From Streptococcus parasanguinis (GTDB lineage Bacteria; Bacillota; Bacilli; Lactobacillales; Streptococcaceae): a stretch of 64,000 bases of DNA. The notes under the pieces are model-generated. The model ran no database searches, had not been told where the DNA came from, and worked only from the letters and a program-made list of their open reading frames with translations. How positions within the stretch are numbered: position 1 is the first letter of the stretch; every line of letters starts with the position of its first letter. Below, piece by piece: positions 53,831 to 61,818 of this stretch. Position numbers and translations under genes: made by a program. The stretch is taken from NCBI RefSeq assembly GCF_019929185.1, contig NZ_JAHZPC010000006.1, positions 1 to 64,000 of the forward strand. Direction: 5' to 3'.

Positions 53831-54007
53831 TTAAAAGAAATTGATCATGTGCAATAGGCCACGTGCAATGACTTTGTCGAACAAATAAATCAATGCAACA
53901 AAGAAAGCGGTGTACTCAATCACTGAGATAAAGTTTTTCCATCTTTCCTTGCGATTTGGCCAAGTTGTATCTTTTAGTAAGACGAAAATATCTTTAATGA
54001 ATTTCAC
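53831..54007 (-). CDS. secE: Preprotein translocase subunit SecE
   Basis: 58-aa single-TM Sec translocon subunit. Starts at GTG 54007 with GGAGAG upstream. Sequence contains the conserved DTTWPNRKERW amphipathic segment followed by a TM helix (YTAFFVALIYLFDKVI). Ten bp downstream of rpmG. Confidence 0.93.
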   Translation of the reverse strand: MKFIKDIFVLLKDTTWPNRKERWKNFISVIEYTAFFVALIYLFDKVIARGLLHMINFF

Positions 54008-54016
54008 AACTCTCTC

Positions 54017-54169
54017 CTATCGTGTTTCTTTATGGATGGTATACTTGCTGCAATGTTTGCAGAATTTATTGACTTCTAGACGTGTTGGTTTTGGCGTCCC
54101 ACTCAACTTAATGGAGTAATTGCGTGACCCACAAACCGTACACGCTAGACTTGCTTTTTTTAATGCCAT
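54017..54169 (-). CDS. rpmG: 50S ribosomal protein L33
   Basis: 50 aa with the zinc-binding CTVCGSRNY and CKHCSKYT cysteine pairs (C+ form) and HKETR end. ATG 54169 preceded by GGAGG. The rpmG-secE-nusG order is conserved in streptococci. Confidence 0.95.
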   Translation of the reverse strand: MALKKASLACTVCGSRNYSIKLSGTPKPTRLEVNKFCKHCSKYTIHKETR

Positions 54170-54313
54170 AACGCCTCCGTTCACCCCATTATAGCAAGTT
54201 TTCCACGTTTTGACAAGAACAGAAAATCTCCTGTCAAGAAAAAAGCAAATCTAAAGCGTTATCACTCTGGTTTTTTCCTCATTTTTGGTAAAATAAAACA
54301 AAAGGAGACGAAT

Positions 54314-55225
54314 ATGAAAAGTGATAACCTAAAAGAAAGTAGAAATATCGAAGACCGTCGAGGGCAAAGCTACTCCCAATCTTCAGGAAACAGTAACCTT
54401 GGCGGGGGCATTTTACAGATCTTACTATCGCCCGGAAGCTTCAAGAGTAAGATCGTCCTCATCCTTCTTCTGGTTCTTCTAGGAGGTGGTGGCGCTAGTC
54501 TTGGTGGACTCTTTGGAAACGAGACTTCTCATTCTTACCAGTCTAGCCAGATCACGCGCACCAACAAGACCCATGTCGACGATGCAGATGCTGAGTTCGT
54601 CAGCAAGGTCCTTGCCACAACAGAAGATCATTGGCACAAGGTCTTTCAAGCCGAAGGACGGACCTACCAGGAGCCCAAACTAGTCTTCTATACCGGACGG
54701 ACAAAGACAGGCTGTGGAGTTGGGCAAGCATCGGCTGGTCCCTTCTACTGTCCAACCGACAAAAAGATTTATTTGGATATGAGCTTCTACAAGGAATTAA
54801 CAACCAAATACAAGGCTAGCGGGGACTTCGCCATGGCCTACGTGATCGCTCACGAAGTCGGCCACCACGTGCAAAATGAGCTGGGAATCCTTGGTAAATA
54901 CCATCGGATGCAACAAGGTCTTTCTGAAAAGGAACGAAATGCCATCAGTGTCCGCATTGAGCTACAAGCTGATTATCTAGCCGGTGTCTGGGCCCGCTCC
55001 ATTCAAGACCGAAACCTTCTAGATATCGGCGATATCGAAGAAGCCATGAATGCAGCCCATGCAGTCGGGGATGACACTCTCCAAGAGCAAGCCTACGGCT
55101 ACTCGGTACCAGATAGCTTTACCCACGGAACTTCAGAGCAACGCATGCGCTGGTTCAAACGAGGCTACCAGTACGGGGATCTCCAACACGGCGATACCTT
55201 TAGCTTGTCAGATAGTGAACTTTAA
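54314..55225 (+). CDS. Membrane-anchored neutral zinc metallopeptidase (YpfJ family)
   Basis: 303 aa. N-terminal 55 residues cytoplasmic, TM helix (IVLILLLVLLGGGGASLGG), then an extracellular peptidase domain with AHEVGHHVQ (HExxH-type zinc site, residues about 181-189) and downstream RIELQADYLAGVWA (third ligand). Family PF04228-like. Substrate unknown. Single gene with RBS AAAGGAG. Confidence 0.88.
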   Translation: MKSDNLKESRNIEDRRGQSYSQSSGNSNLGGGILQILLSPGSFKSKIVLILLLVLLGGGGASLGGLFGNETSHSYQSSQITRTNKTHVDDADAEFVSKVLATTEDHWHKVFQAEGRTYQEPKLVFYTGRTKTGCGVGQASAGPFYCPTDKKIYLDMSFYKELTTKYKASGDFAMAYVIAHEVGHHVQNELGILGKYHRMQQGLSEKERNAISVRIELQADYLAGVWARSIQDRNLLDIGDIEEAMNAAHAVGDDTLQEQAYGYSVPDSFTHGTSEQRMRWFKRGYQYGDLQHGDTFSLSDSEL

Positions 55226-55230
55226 ACAAA

Positions 55231-55263
55231 GGTCTATTCAGAAATCCTTCTGAATAGATCTTT
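55231..55263 (+). terminator. Terminator of the zinc peptidase gene
   Basis: TCTATTCAGAA-ATCC-TTCTGAATAGA then TCTTTT. Inner ATTCAGAA-ATCC-TTCTGAAT recurs exactly at 55524-55543. Confidence 0.8.
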
Positions 55264-55269
55264 TAGAAT

Positions 55270-55514
55270 ATAGACAAATTGCATTTTACATAAAACAACT
55301 TAAGTGATGTTGAAAAATTAAAATAATTAATACTATTAGGATCATTTCAACAGAAACTTTCCGCCGTGAGAAAAGTGCTAGAAACACTAGTGTTTCTAGC
55401 ACTCGGGAGTTTTGGAACCTTAGGTCCAAAACTAAGTCATGGAACTTCTTCGAAGTTCGCTGACGTCCGTACTCACCTAAGGAAAGTTTCTAAGAAGACT
55501 TTGTCTTCAATCTG
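55270..55514 (+). repeat. Structured repeat, family B, copy 5
   Basis: Core 55356-55487: ACTTTCC/GGAAAGT; GTGCTAGAAACA/TGTTTCTAGCAC; AGTTTTGGA/TCCAAAACT; GAACTTC-TTC-GAAGTTC; GCTGACGTCCGTACTCACC; trailing GAAGAC-TTT-GTCTTC. Between convergent genes, flanked on both sides by an identical 20-bp hairpin sequence. Confidence 0.92.
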
Positions 55515-55515
55515 C

Positions 55516-55552
55516 AAAAAACGATTCAGAAATCCTTCTGAATCGTTTTTTT
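55516..55552 (-). terminator. Terminator of pbp2A
   Basis: Minus strand: AACGATTCAGAA-GGAT-TTCTGAATCGTT followed by TTTT. Confidence 0.85.
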
Positions 55553-55554
55553 GA

Positions 55555-57789
55555 TTAGAAACCAAGCCAGCCTTTGAAGGTATCCCAAGCGTTTTTCGCT
55601 TTTCCTGGGATATCGGCTTCGTCGATTGCTTTTTTCGCATCATCGACCATATTCGACGCCTTTTCTTTGACATCCTCAAAGAAACCTTTGTCTTCTTTGC
55701 TATCTGTTTCTGTCGTTTCTTCTCCGACTGGCGCAATGCCATTTTCAGCATAAGAGTTCTTCACCGAGTCAAACTGAGTACCGTCTGTATAAGGCAGGAC
55801 ACTGTTGGCAACATTGCGGAAGATCTCGGATGCCGTCCCAGCACTACTGTCCGTCAGGTAGTGATTTTCATCGGTCGTTGGGAAACCAAGCCATTGACTG
55901 ATGACCACATCTGGCGTGTAGCCGATCACCCATTGGTCTCCAGAGAGGTCCTTGTTAAAGCTGGTCTCTGTCGTACCGGTTTTCCCTGCCATGGTATAGC
56001 CATAAGGCGCAGCGTTCACCCCTGTACCATTACTGAAGGTACCAAGCATCATATTGGTCATCTTATCTGTCGTTGAACCACTGAGCACTCGGGTTGATTT
56101 CTGGCTATGGCTCTTGACCACTTGGCCACTTGCATTTTCGATCTTGGTAATGAGGTGAGCATCATTCATGACCCCGCCGTTAGCAAAGGTGCCATAGGCC
56201 TGAGCCATCTGCATCGGATTGGTTGTCACACCAGCTCCCAAGGCAACGGCAAGCGACTTGTCCACCTTGTCCATGTTGAGTCCGAATTTTTTCCCGTATT
56301 CAAAGACCGTATCGAGACCCAAATCATTAGCGGTCGCTACGGCTGGAAGGTTAAGGGATTCTGCTAAGGCCTGGTACATTGGTACCGTTGGGCTCGACTG
56401 GATTCCCGCATAGTTATTAACCTCATAGCTTCCATATTGGGTGGTACTATTGTCCAATTCCTTATTGGTCGACCAACCTTCAGCAACAGCTGGGCTATAG
56501 ACAACCAAAGGTTTGATGGTTGAGCCTGGACTACGGGCAGCCTGGGTAGCGTAGTTGTAGGTACGGAAACCTGGATTTTGATCGCTTCCGACACGCCCTA
56601 CGAGAGCCCGAACCCCTCCGGTCTTAGGATCAAGCGCTACACTACCAGATTCCGCGCGCGTGCCGTCTTCCGCTACTGGGAAGAGAGCTGTATTGTCATA
56701 GATCACCTGCATGCTTGCTTGGTAATTTTGATCCAGCTCAGTGTAGATCCGGTAGCCATTTTTGACAATATCTTCTTCGGTGAGACCGTATTCGTTGACC
56801 GCTTCATTGATGACCGCATCAAAATAAGATGGGTAGCGGTAGTCCTCTGACTTGCCTTCATAAGCATCGACAAGCTGGCCATGGATATCAACAGCAGCAG
56901 ATTGATCGGCTGTTGCCTGGTCAATATAGCCGGCCGCTACCATATTTTGAAGGACCGTATTGCGGCGGTTGGTCGCATTCTCTACTGAATAGAGCGGGTT
57001 ATAGATCTCCGGTCCCTTGAGCATGCCTGCGAGAACCGCTGACTGATCTAGGCTTAATTGACTGGCTGAAACCCCAAAATACTTCTTGGAAGCATCCTCA
57101 ATTCCCCAAACCCCATTTCCAAAATAGGCATTGTTGAGGTACATGGTGAGGATCTCTTTTTTACTGTATTTCTTATTGATTTCAAGTGCCAGGAAGAATT
57201 CCTTGGCCTTGCGCTCCACCGTCTGGTCCTGGGACAGATAAGCATTTTTAGCTAGCTGCTGGGTGATGGTCGATCCACCACCTGAGCGACCCAAAGTCAA
57301 AATGGCTAAGAAGAAGCGACCATAGTTGATCCCACTATTCTTGTAAAAGCTCCGGTCCTCTGTTGCGACCACGGCATTTTGCAGATTCTCACTAATGGCA
57401 TCGAGTTCGACGTAGGTTCCTTTTTGTCCGGTCAAACTTCCAGCCTGGTCCCCATTCTTATCATAGATAATGGTCGTGGCCTTGAGTGCATTCTGCAAAT
57501 CCTTGACGTTGGTCGTCTTTGCGAGATAGAAGAGATAGCCCCCTGTCAAGAGACTAAAGCCTAGTCCAATGATCAGGAGAATCTTGGTCAAATGGAATCG
57601 GCGCCAAAAACGACGGAAGGGGTGCTGAGAGAGAGGCTTGCTTCTGTGCTTGCCTGAGCGACTATAAGTTGGCTCCACTGTCTCTTCCGGCAATTCCGTG
57701 TCGGGCACTTCTTCTGCCACCGCTTTGGGCGGATGATCCTTTCTAAAAAAAGTGATCAGGTTTTCAAATAATTCTTTTATTCTATTCAT
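55555..57789 (-). CDS. pbp2A: Class A penicillin-binding protein 2a
   Basis: Bifunctional peptidoglycan synthase, 744 aa. Cytoplasmic N-terminus about 70 residues, one TM helix (ILLIIGLGFSLLTGGYLFYL). Glycosyltransferase GT51 domain with VATEDRSFYKNSGINYG and GGSTITQQLAKNAYL. Transpeptidase domain with SxxK in SPGSTIKPL, SLN and KTGTTE. Acidic C-terminal tail. The order next to rpmG-secE-nusG matches S. pneumoniae pbp2A, supporting this paralogue rather than pbp1a/1b. Confidence 0.95.
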   Translation of the reverse strand: MNRIKELFENLITFFRKDHPPKAVAEEVPDTELPEETVEPTYSRSGKHRSKPLSQHPFRRFWRRFHLTKILLIIGLGFSLLTGGYLFYLAKTTNVKDLQNALKATTIIYDKNGDQAGSLTGQKGTYVELDAISENLQNAVVATEDRSFYKNSGINYGRFFLAILTLGRSGGGSTITQQLAKNAYLSQDQTVERKAKEFFLALEINKKYSKKEILTMYLNNAYFGNGVWGIEDASKKYFGVSASQLSLDQSAVLAGMLKGPEIYNPLYSVENATNRRNTVLQNMVAAGYIDQATADQSAAVDIHGQLVDAYEGKSEDYRYPSYFDAVINEAVNEYGLTEEDIVKNGYRIYTELDQNYQASMQVIYDNTALFPVAEDGTRAESGSVALDPKTGGVRALVGRVGSDQNPGFRTYNYATQAARSPGSTIKPLVVYSPAVAEGWSTNKELDNSTTQYGSYEVNNYAGIQSSPTVPMYQALAESLNLPAVATANDLGLDTVFEYGKKFGLNMDKVDKSLAVALGAGVTTNPMQMAQAYGTFANGGVMNDAHLITKIENASGQVVKSHSQKSTRVLSGSTTDKMTNMMLGTFSNGTGVNAAPYGYTMAGKTGTTETSFNKDLSGDQWVIGYTPDVVISQWLGFPTTDENHYLTDSSAGTASEIFRNVANSVLPYTDGTQFDSVKNSYAENGIAPVGEETTETDSKEDKGFFEDVKEKASNMVDDAKKAIDEADIPGKAKNAWDTFKGWLGF

Positions 57790-57892
57790 ACCTGTTATTG
57801 TAACACCTTATCCTTGTCCTAGCAAGAAAAGATAGCTCCTCGCTATTTCTCATTTAGTTTTCTTTAAGCTTAGATTTTGCTACAATAGGGTC

Positions 57893-58756
57893 ATGAACTA
57901 TCAATTTACCATTCCACAATCCTTTCCCCAAATGACTGTGAAAGAGCTCCTTGAAGACTACTTCCTCATCCCCCGTAAGATCCGGCATTTTTTACGGGTC
58001 AAAAAACACGTCTTGGTGAATGGAGAGACCATCAACTGGCAGAGCCCCGTTCAAAAAGGGGATCAGATCCGGCTGATCTTTGACGCAGACGATTACCCTG
58101 AAAAAGAGCTCCCAGAAGGAGACCCCAGTCTCGTCGAAGAACTCTATCAGGATGAGCACGTCATCATCGTCAATAAGCCCGAAGGCATGAAAACCCATGC
58201 CAACGAACCGATGGAAATTGCTCTTCTCAACCATGTTTCCAGCTATGTTGGATCCACCTGCTACGTCGTGCACCGGTTAGATAAGGAAACCAGCGGAGCG
58301 ATTTTATTTGCCAAGAATCCTTTTATTCTGCCTATACTCAACCGAATTTTGGAAGATAAAAAAATCCAACGCGAGTACTGGGCCTTGATCCAAGGAAATT
58401 TAGCGCAAAAAACTATCGTCTACAAGGATAAAATCGGACGCGATCGCCACGATCGGCGCAAGCGCCTGGTCGATCCACGAAAAGGTCAGTATGCAGAAAC
58501 TCAGGTGACGCAACTGAAAAAAATCGGGCGAAACAGCCTGGTCAAATGCCAACTCAAGACAGGGCGCACCCATCAGATCCGGGTCCATCTCTCCCATCAT
58601 GGGCACCCGATTGTCGGGGATCCTCTCTATAACCCTGCACGCGGAGAGCGACTCATGCTCCATGCCCACCGCTTGACCTTCACTAATCCATTAACGCTTG
58701 AAACCATACAAGTTGAGGCGCCTTCCAAGAGTTTTGAAGAAGGATTGGGAGACTAA
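57893..58756 (+). CDS. RluA-family pseudouridine synthase
   Basis: 287 aa. N-terminal S4-like RNA-binding region (LRVKKHVLVNGE), then catalytic domain with HRLDKETSGAILFAKN (catalytic Asp in HRLD) and C-terminal KTGRTHQIRVHLSH. RluD-type sequence; the exact rRNA or tRNA target cannot be assigned. Divergent from pbp2A, also the pneumococcal arrangement. Confidence 0.93.
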   Translation: MNYQFTIPQSFPQMTVKELLEDYFLIPRKIRHFLRVKKHVLVNGETINWQSPVQKGDQIRLIFDADDYPEKELPEGDPSLVEELYQDEHVIIVNKPEGMKTHANEPMEIALLNHVSSYVGSTCYVVHRLDKETSGAILFAKNPFILPILNRILEDKKIQREYWALIQGNLAQKTIVYKDKIGRDRHDRRKRLVDPRKGQYAETQVTQLKKIGRNSLVKCQLKTGRTHQIRVHLSHHGHPIVGDPLYNPARGERLMLHAHRLTFTNPLTLETIQVEAPSKSFEEGLGD

Positions 58757-58780
58757 AAAAGAAGCCACAGGATTCTTTTA

Positions 58781-58993
58781 GATTGAAGACAAAGTCATAT
58801 TAAAAACTTTCCTTAGGTAAGTACGGACGTCAGCGAACTTCTACGAAGTTCCATGACTAATTATTGAGCCTAAGGTCTCAATAATTCCGAGTGCCTGAAT
58901 CGTTATTGTTTCAGGCACTTTACTCACTGCGTAAAGTCTCCAGTCATTATCGAATAATTCAAAAGATAAAAATCATTTAAAACAATTGACAGA
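58781..58993 (-). repeat. Structured repeat, family B, copy 6
   Basis: Core 58806-58937. Minus strand: ACTTTAC../GGAAAGT outer stem (one mismatch), GTGCCTGAAAC/GATTCAGGCAC, AATTATTGAG/CTCAATAATT, GAACTTC-GTA-GAAGTTC, GCTGACGTCCGTA. AAAAAAGAAGCCACA stands at both flanks (about 58756 and 59029). The most diverged copy. Confidence 0.88.
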
Positions 58994-59047
58994 ATCTCTC
59001 ATTTTATTTTAAAAACTTATCTGCATTCAAAAAAGAAGCCACAAAAA

Positions 59048-59218
59048 GAGGCTGGACAAAAACTGTTCAGCCTTTTTATATTTGATAGAAATAACTGTAT
59101 GACGCAGTGGTTGATTGGCATCTTTGTTCGCTTTTTAAGCTCCAAAGATGACCTAATCAACTGTGCGGGGGTGGGAAGACGAACTCTTTTTAACTAGTCA
59201 GAGTTCTTTCCCACTCCC
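59048..59218 (+). repeat. Structured intergenic repeat, family A, copy 5 (variant)
   Basis: Same subtype as copy 4: AGGCTGGACA..TGTTCAGCCT, GACGCAGTGGTTGATTGGC..CTAATCAACTGTGCGG, GTGGGAAG..CTTTCCCAC with GAACTC/GAGTTC. On the minus strand its head hairpin plus T-run terminates the CHAP gene. Directly abuts family B copy 6. Confidence 0.88.
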
Positions 59219-59224
59219 TTTTTA

Positions 59225-61675
59225 TTATTGATAGCGAGGGGTTGCAAATCCACGGATATTGCCATGTCCGATTCGGTAGGTATTGCGACGGACTTGGTTG
59301 TTGGAGTTTCCTTCAATGGTATGAATGATCCCATTTGAGACGCTCTCGACAATTCCTATGTGATCCGCAAAGCCATTATTTTGTTGGCTATTTTGATCCC
59401 AGTTAAAGGTGATGATGTCCCCTGCTTTTGGTGTAGTGGTACCATCTTCATTCCAGATGCCCAAGCGTTTGAAGATCTGGATGTGACGTTCGACTCCACA
59501 TTCACGGCCAATCAAACCGCTCAAACCTTCCCGCTGGAAGACTGTTGTGACAAAGATATCACACCAGTCATCGGTCGTCTTCACTGCATAACCAACCGGA
59601 AGTGGTTTAACACTGTTATAATCATTGACCAATTGATGGTGAGCTGCAGTGCCGCCACGAACACCCACTAGACTAGCTGCTGCCCGTAAGACACGGTCCC
59701 GTTGTCCATTCGTTACACGAGGACTAAAGGCAGTTTGATCTACTGTCGCACGGGGATGAAGGGCTGTTTGACCAAGGTTAAAGCCTTCAACGCCACCATC
59801 GACATAATCCACATAGACGTGAGTGGTATAGTTACCTGATTGGTACTGGTGATTTGCTGCAGAGACCTGCACTTCTGTATGCATTCCAGAAGGTGCTGTT
59901 GAATACCAGAAAAGATTTTCTTGGTGTGCTTGAGACCAGGCTGCGACACGGATGTTCTTAATCCGACGACCTTGAGGCGCTTGATCCACCGTTACTGTAT
60001 AGGTTCCAGCACCAGAATTGACATTCTTGATCCCTGTTTGTGTCTTCGTCTGAGCATTTCGGAATTCAACTTCTGTAGTCGTTGAACCAACACCCACACG
60101 AGAACCATCATTTTGAATATAGTAAAAGTGAATATGGTACTTACCAGTAGAGTTCTTATGATCGCTCGCTTTTACAGATACCTTGTAATCTCCGTTCGCT
60201 TGACGAGTCGCTTCATACCAGCGAATATCGTCTTGGCCATCCTTATCAGACCAAGTAGGAACTTGCACAGTCTGCACCCCTTTAGGGCTATAAACATCCT
60301 TGATGATGACGTCAAAGGTACCCGCATCCTTGTTGTTGTTTTGGATTAAGAGACTAGCAGTTGGACGTGATTGATTTTTGTAATCAATAAAGGCTTTCTT
60401 GACAAACTTGTTTTGGCCTTTGGCATCTACATAAAAGACTTGCGCTTCATACTGGCCATCAGCGTTTTCGTGGTCACTAGCTTTGGCTGTTACAGTATAT
60501 GAACCGTCTGCTTGACGTGTCGGAGTATACCAGATGATATCTTTCATCCCATTGGCATGAGACCAGAATGGAATCTTCACTTCTGTATAACCATCGAAAC
60601 CTTGAAGGTTCTTAGCTGTAATAGTGAAAGTCCCGTCTGACTCTGATTTTGTAATGGTCAGATCAGCAGATGGTTTAGAAGCTGTGTAATCAATAAAGGC
60701 TTTCTTGACAAACTTGTTTTGGCCTTTGGCATCCACATAGAAAACTTGCGCTTCGTATTTGCCATCAGCGTTTTCGTGGTCACTGGCTTTAGCTGTTACA
60801 GTATAAGAACCGTCTGCCTGGCGAGTCGGAGTATACCAGATGATATCCTTCATCCCATTGGCATGAGACCAGAATGGAATCTTCACTTCCTTGTAGCTGT
60901 CGAAGCCTTGAAGGTTCTTAGCTGTAATGGTGAAAGTCCCGTCTAACTCTGATTTCGTAATGGTTAGATCAGCAGATGGTTTAGGAGCTGTGTAGTCAAT
61001 AAAGGCTTTCTTAACAAACTTGTTTTGGCCTTTGGCATCCACATAGAAGACTTGCGCTTCGTACTTACCATCAGCGTTTTCGTGGTCACTGGCTTTGGCT
61101 GTTACGGTATAAGAACCATCTGCTTGACGACTTGGAGTGTACCAGATGATATCCTTCATCCCATTGGCATGAGACCAGAATGGAATCTTCACTTCTTCAT
61201 AACCATCCAAGCCTTGAAGATTCTTAGCTGTAATGGTGAAGGTGCCGTCTGACTCTGATTTTGCAATAGTCAAATCTGCGGAAACTGGAGATTCCTGTTG
61301 AGGAACACTCTCATTTCTTGCTGCTACCACTCGTGCGCGTGCGCCATATGGTGCGCGACTAGCTACCACAGCTGGTGCTGGTTGCTCTGATACAACCTTG
61401 TCGCTAGTGCCCTTGTCAGAAGACTGGTTATTGCTAAGAGTCGGTGTGATAGGTGCTGCCTCTGTTGCAACGGTATTTTCTGTCTGAATACCTTTCTCAA
61501 CTACTACTCCTTCGCTCAAGGTATTCTGTGCTTCTGATGAAGTTGTTGCAACGACAGCTGATGTATTTTCTGGTGTTTGATCAGACGCATGTTGCTCATC
61601 GGCTTTGACTTGTTGTGTCGAGAAAGCCAACAAAACGGCTGTCCCAGCATAAAAAATAAGATCTTTCTTTTTCAT
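59225..61675 (-). CDS. Secreted CHAP-domain peptidoglycan hydrolase with Bsp-like repeats
   Basis: 816 aa. Signal peptide (MKKKDLIFYAGTAVLLAFS..VKA), Ser/Thr-rich spacer to about residue 130. Three near-identical repeats of about 102 aa (SADLTI-KSE-DGTFTITAKNLQG) run to about 440, two diverged repeats to about 645, then a CHAP amidase/endopeptidase domain with Cys in TTDDWCDIFVTT, His in FADHIGIVES and a polar residue in HTIEGNS. Likely cleaves peptidoglycan for cell separation; GBS Bsp-type repeats probably bind the wall. No LPXTG. The -10 TATAAT at 61722-61727 has a TGC extension. Confidence 0.88.
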   Translation of the reverse strand: MKKKDLIFYAGTAVLLAFSTQQVKADEQHASDQTPENTSAVVATTSSEAQNTLSEGVVVEKGIQTENTVATEAAPITPTLSNNQSSDKGTSDKVVSEQPAPAVVASRAPYGARARVVAARNESVPQQESPVSADLTIAKSESDGTFTITAKNLQGLDGYEEVKIPFWSHANGMKDIIWYTPSRQADGSYTVTAKASDHENADGKYEAQVFYVDAKGQNKFVKKAFIDYTAPKPSADLTITKSELDGTFTITAKNLQGFDSYKEVKIPFWSHANGMKDIIWYTPTRQADGSYTVTAKASDHENADGKYEAQVFYVDAKGQNKFVKKAFIDYTASKPSADLTITKSESDGTFTITAKNLQGFDGYTEVKIPFWSHANGMKDIIWYTPTRQADGSYTVTAKASDHENADGQYEAQVFYVDAKGQNKFVKKAFIDYKNQSRPTASLLIQNNNKDAGTFDVIIKDVYSPKGVQTVQVPTWSDKDGQDDIRWYEATRQANGDYKVSVKASDHKNSTGKYHIHFYYIQNDGSRVGVGSTTTEVEFRNAQTKTQTGIKNVNSGAGTYTVTVDQAPQGRRIKNIRVAAWSQAHQENLFWYSTAPSGMHTEVQVSAANHQYQSGNYTTHVYVDYVDGGVEGFNLGQTALHPRATVDQTAFSPRVTNGQRDRVLRAAASLVGVRGGTAAHHQLVNDYNSVKPLPVGYAVKTTDDWCDIFVTTVFQREGLSGLIGRECGVERHIQIFKRLGIWNEDGTTTPKAGDIITFNWDQNSQQNNGFADHIGIVESVSNGIIHTIEGNSNNQVRRNTYRIGHGNIRGFATPRYQ

Positions 61676-61784
61676 GTATCTTCCTTACAATTTTTTATAC
61701 GGATTGTACCCACATAGTAGTATTATAGCACAAACCGCCGGATCAAGAAACAATATCATTAGAAGATTTTATCCTGATTTTAAA

Positions 61785-61814
61785 GAAAACAGAAGGCCAA
61801 TTTGGCCTTCTGAT
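61785..61814 (-). terminator. Terminator of the C39-like repeat protein gene
   Basis: Minus strand: AGAAGGCCAA-ATT-GGCCTTCT followed by a T-rich tract. Confidence 0.8.
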
Positions 61815-61818
61815 CAAC

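Noticed and set aside
55366..55554. 62-codon ORF starting MRKVLETLVFLALG, also at 32659
   Set aside because: Lies wholly in the family B repeat; compensatory base changes support structure rather than coding.
27871..58993. CRISPR array or BOX element for family B
   Set aside because: Copies are dispersed by several kb with no regular spacers or cas genes, and the sequence does not resemble boxA/B/C.
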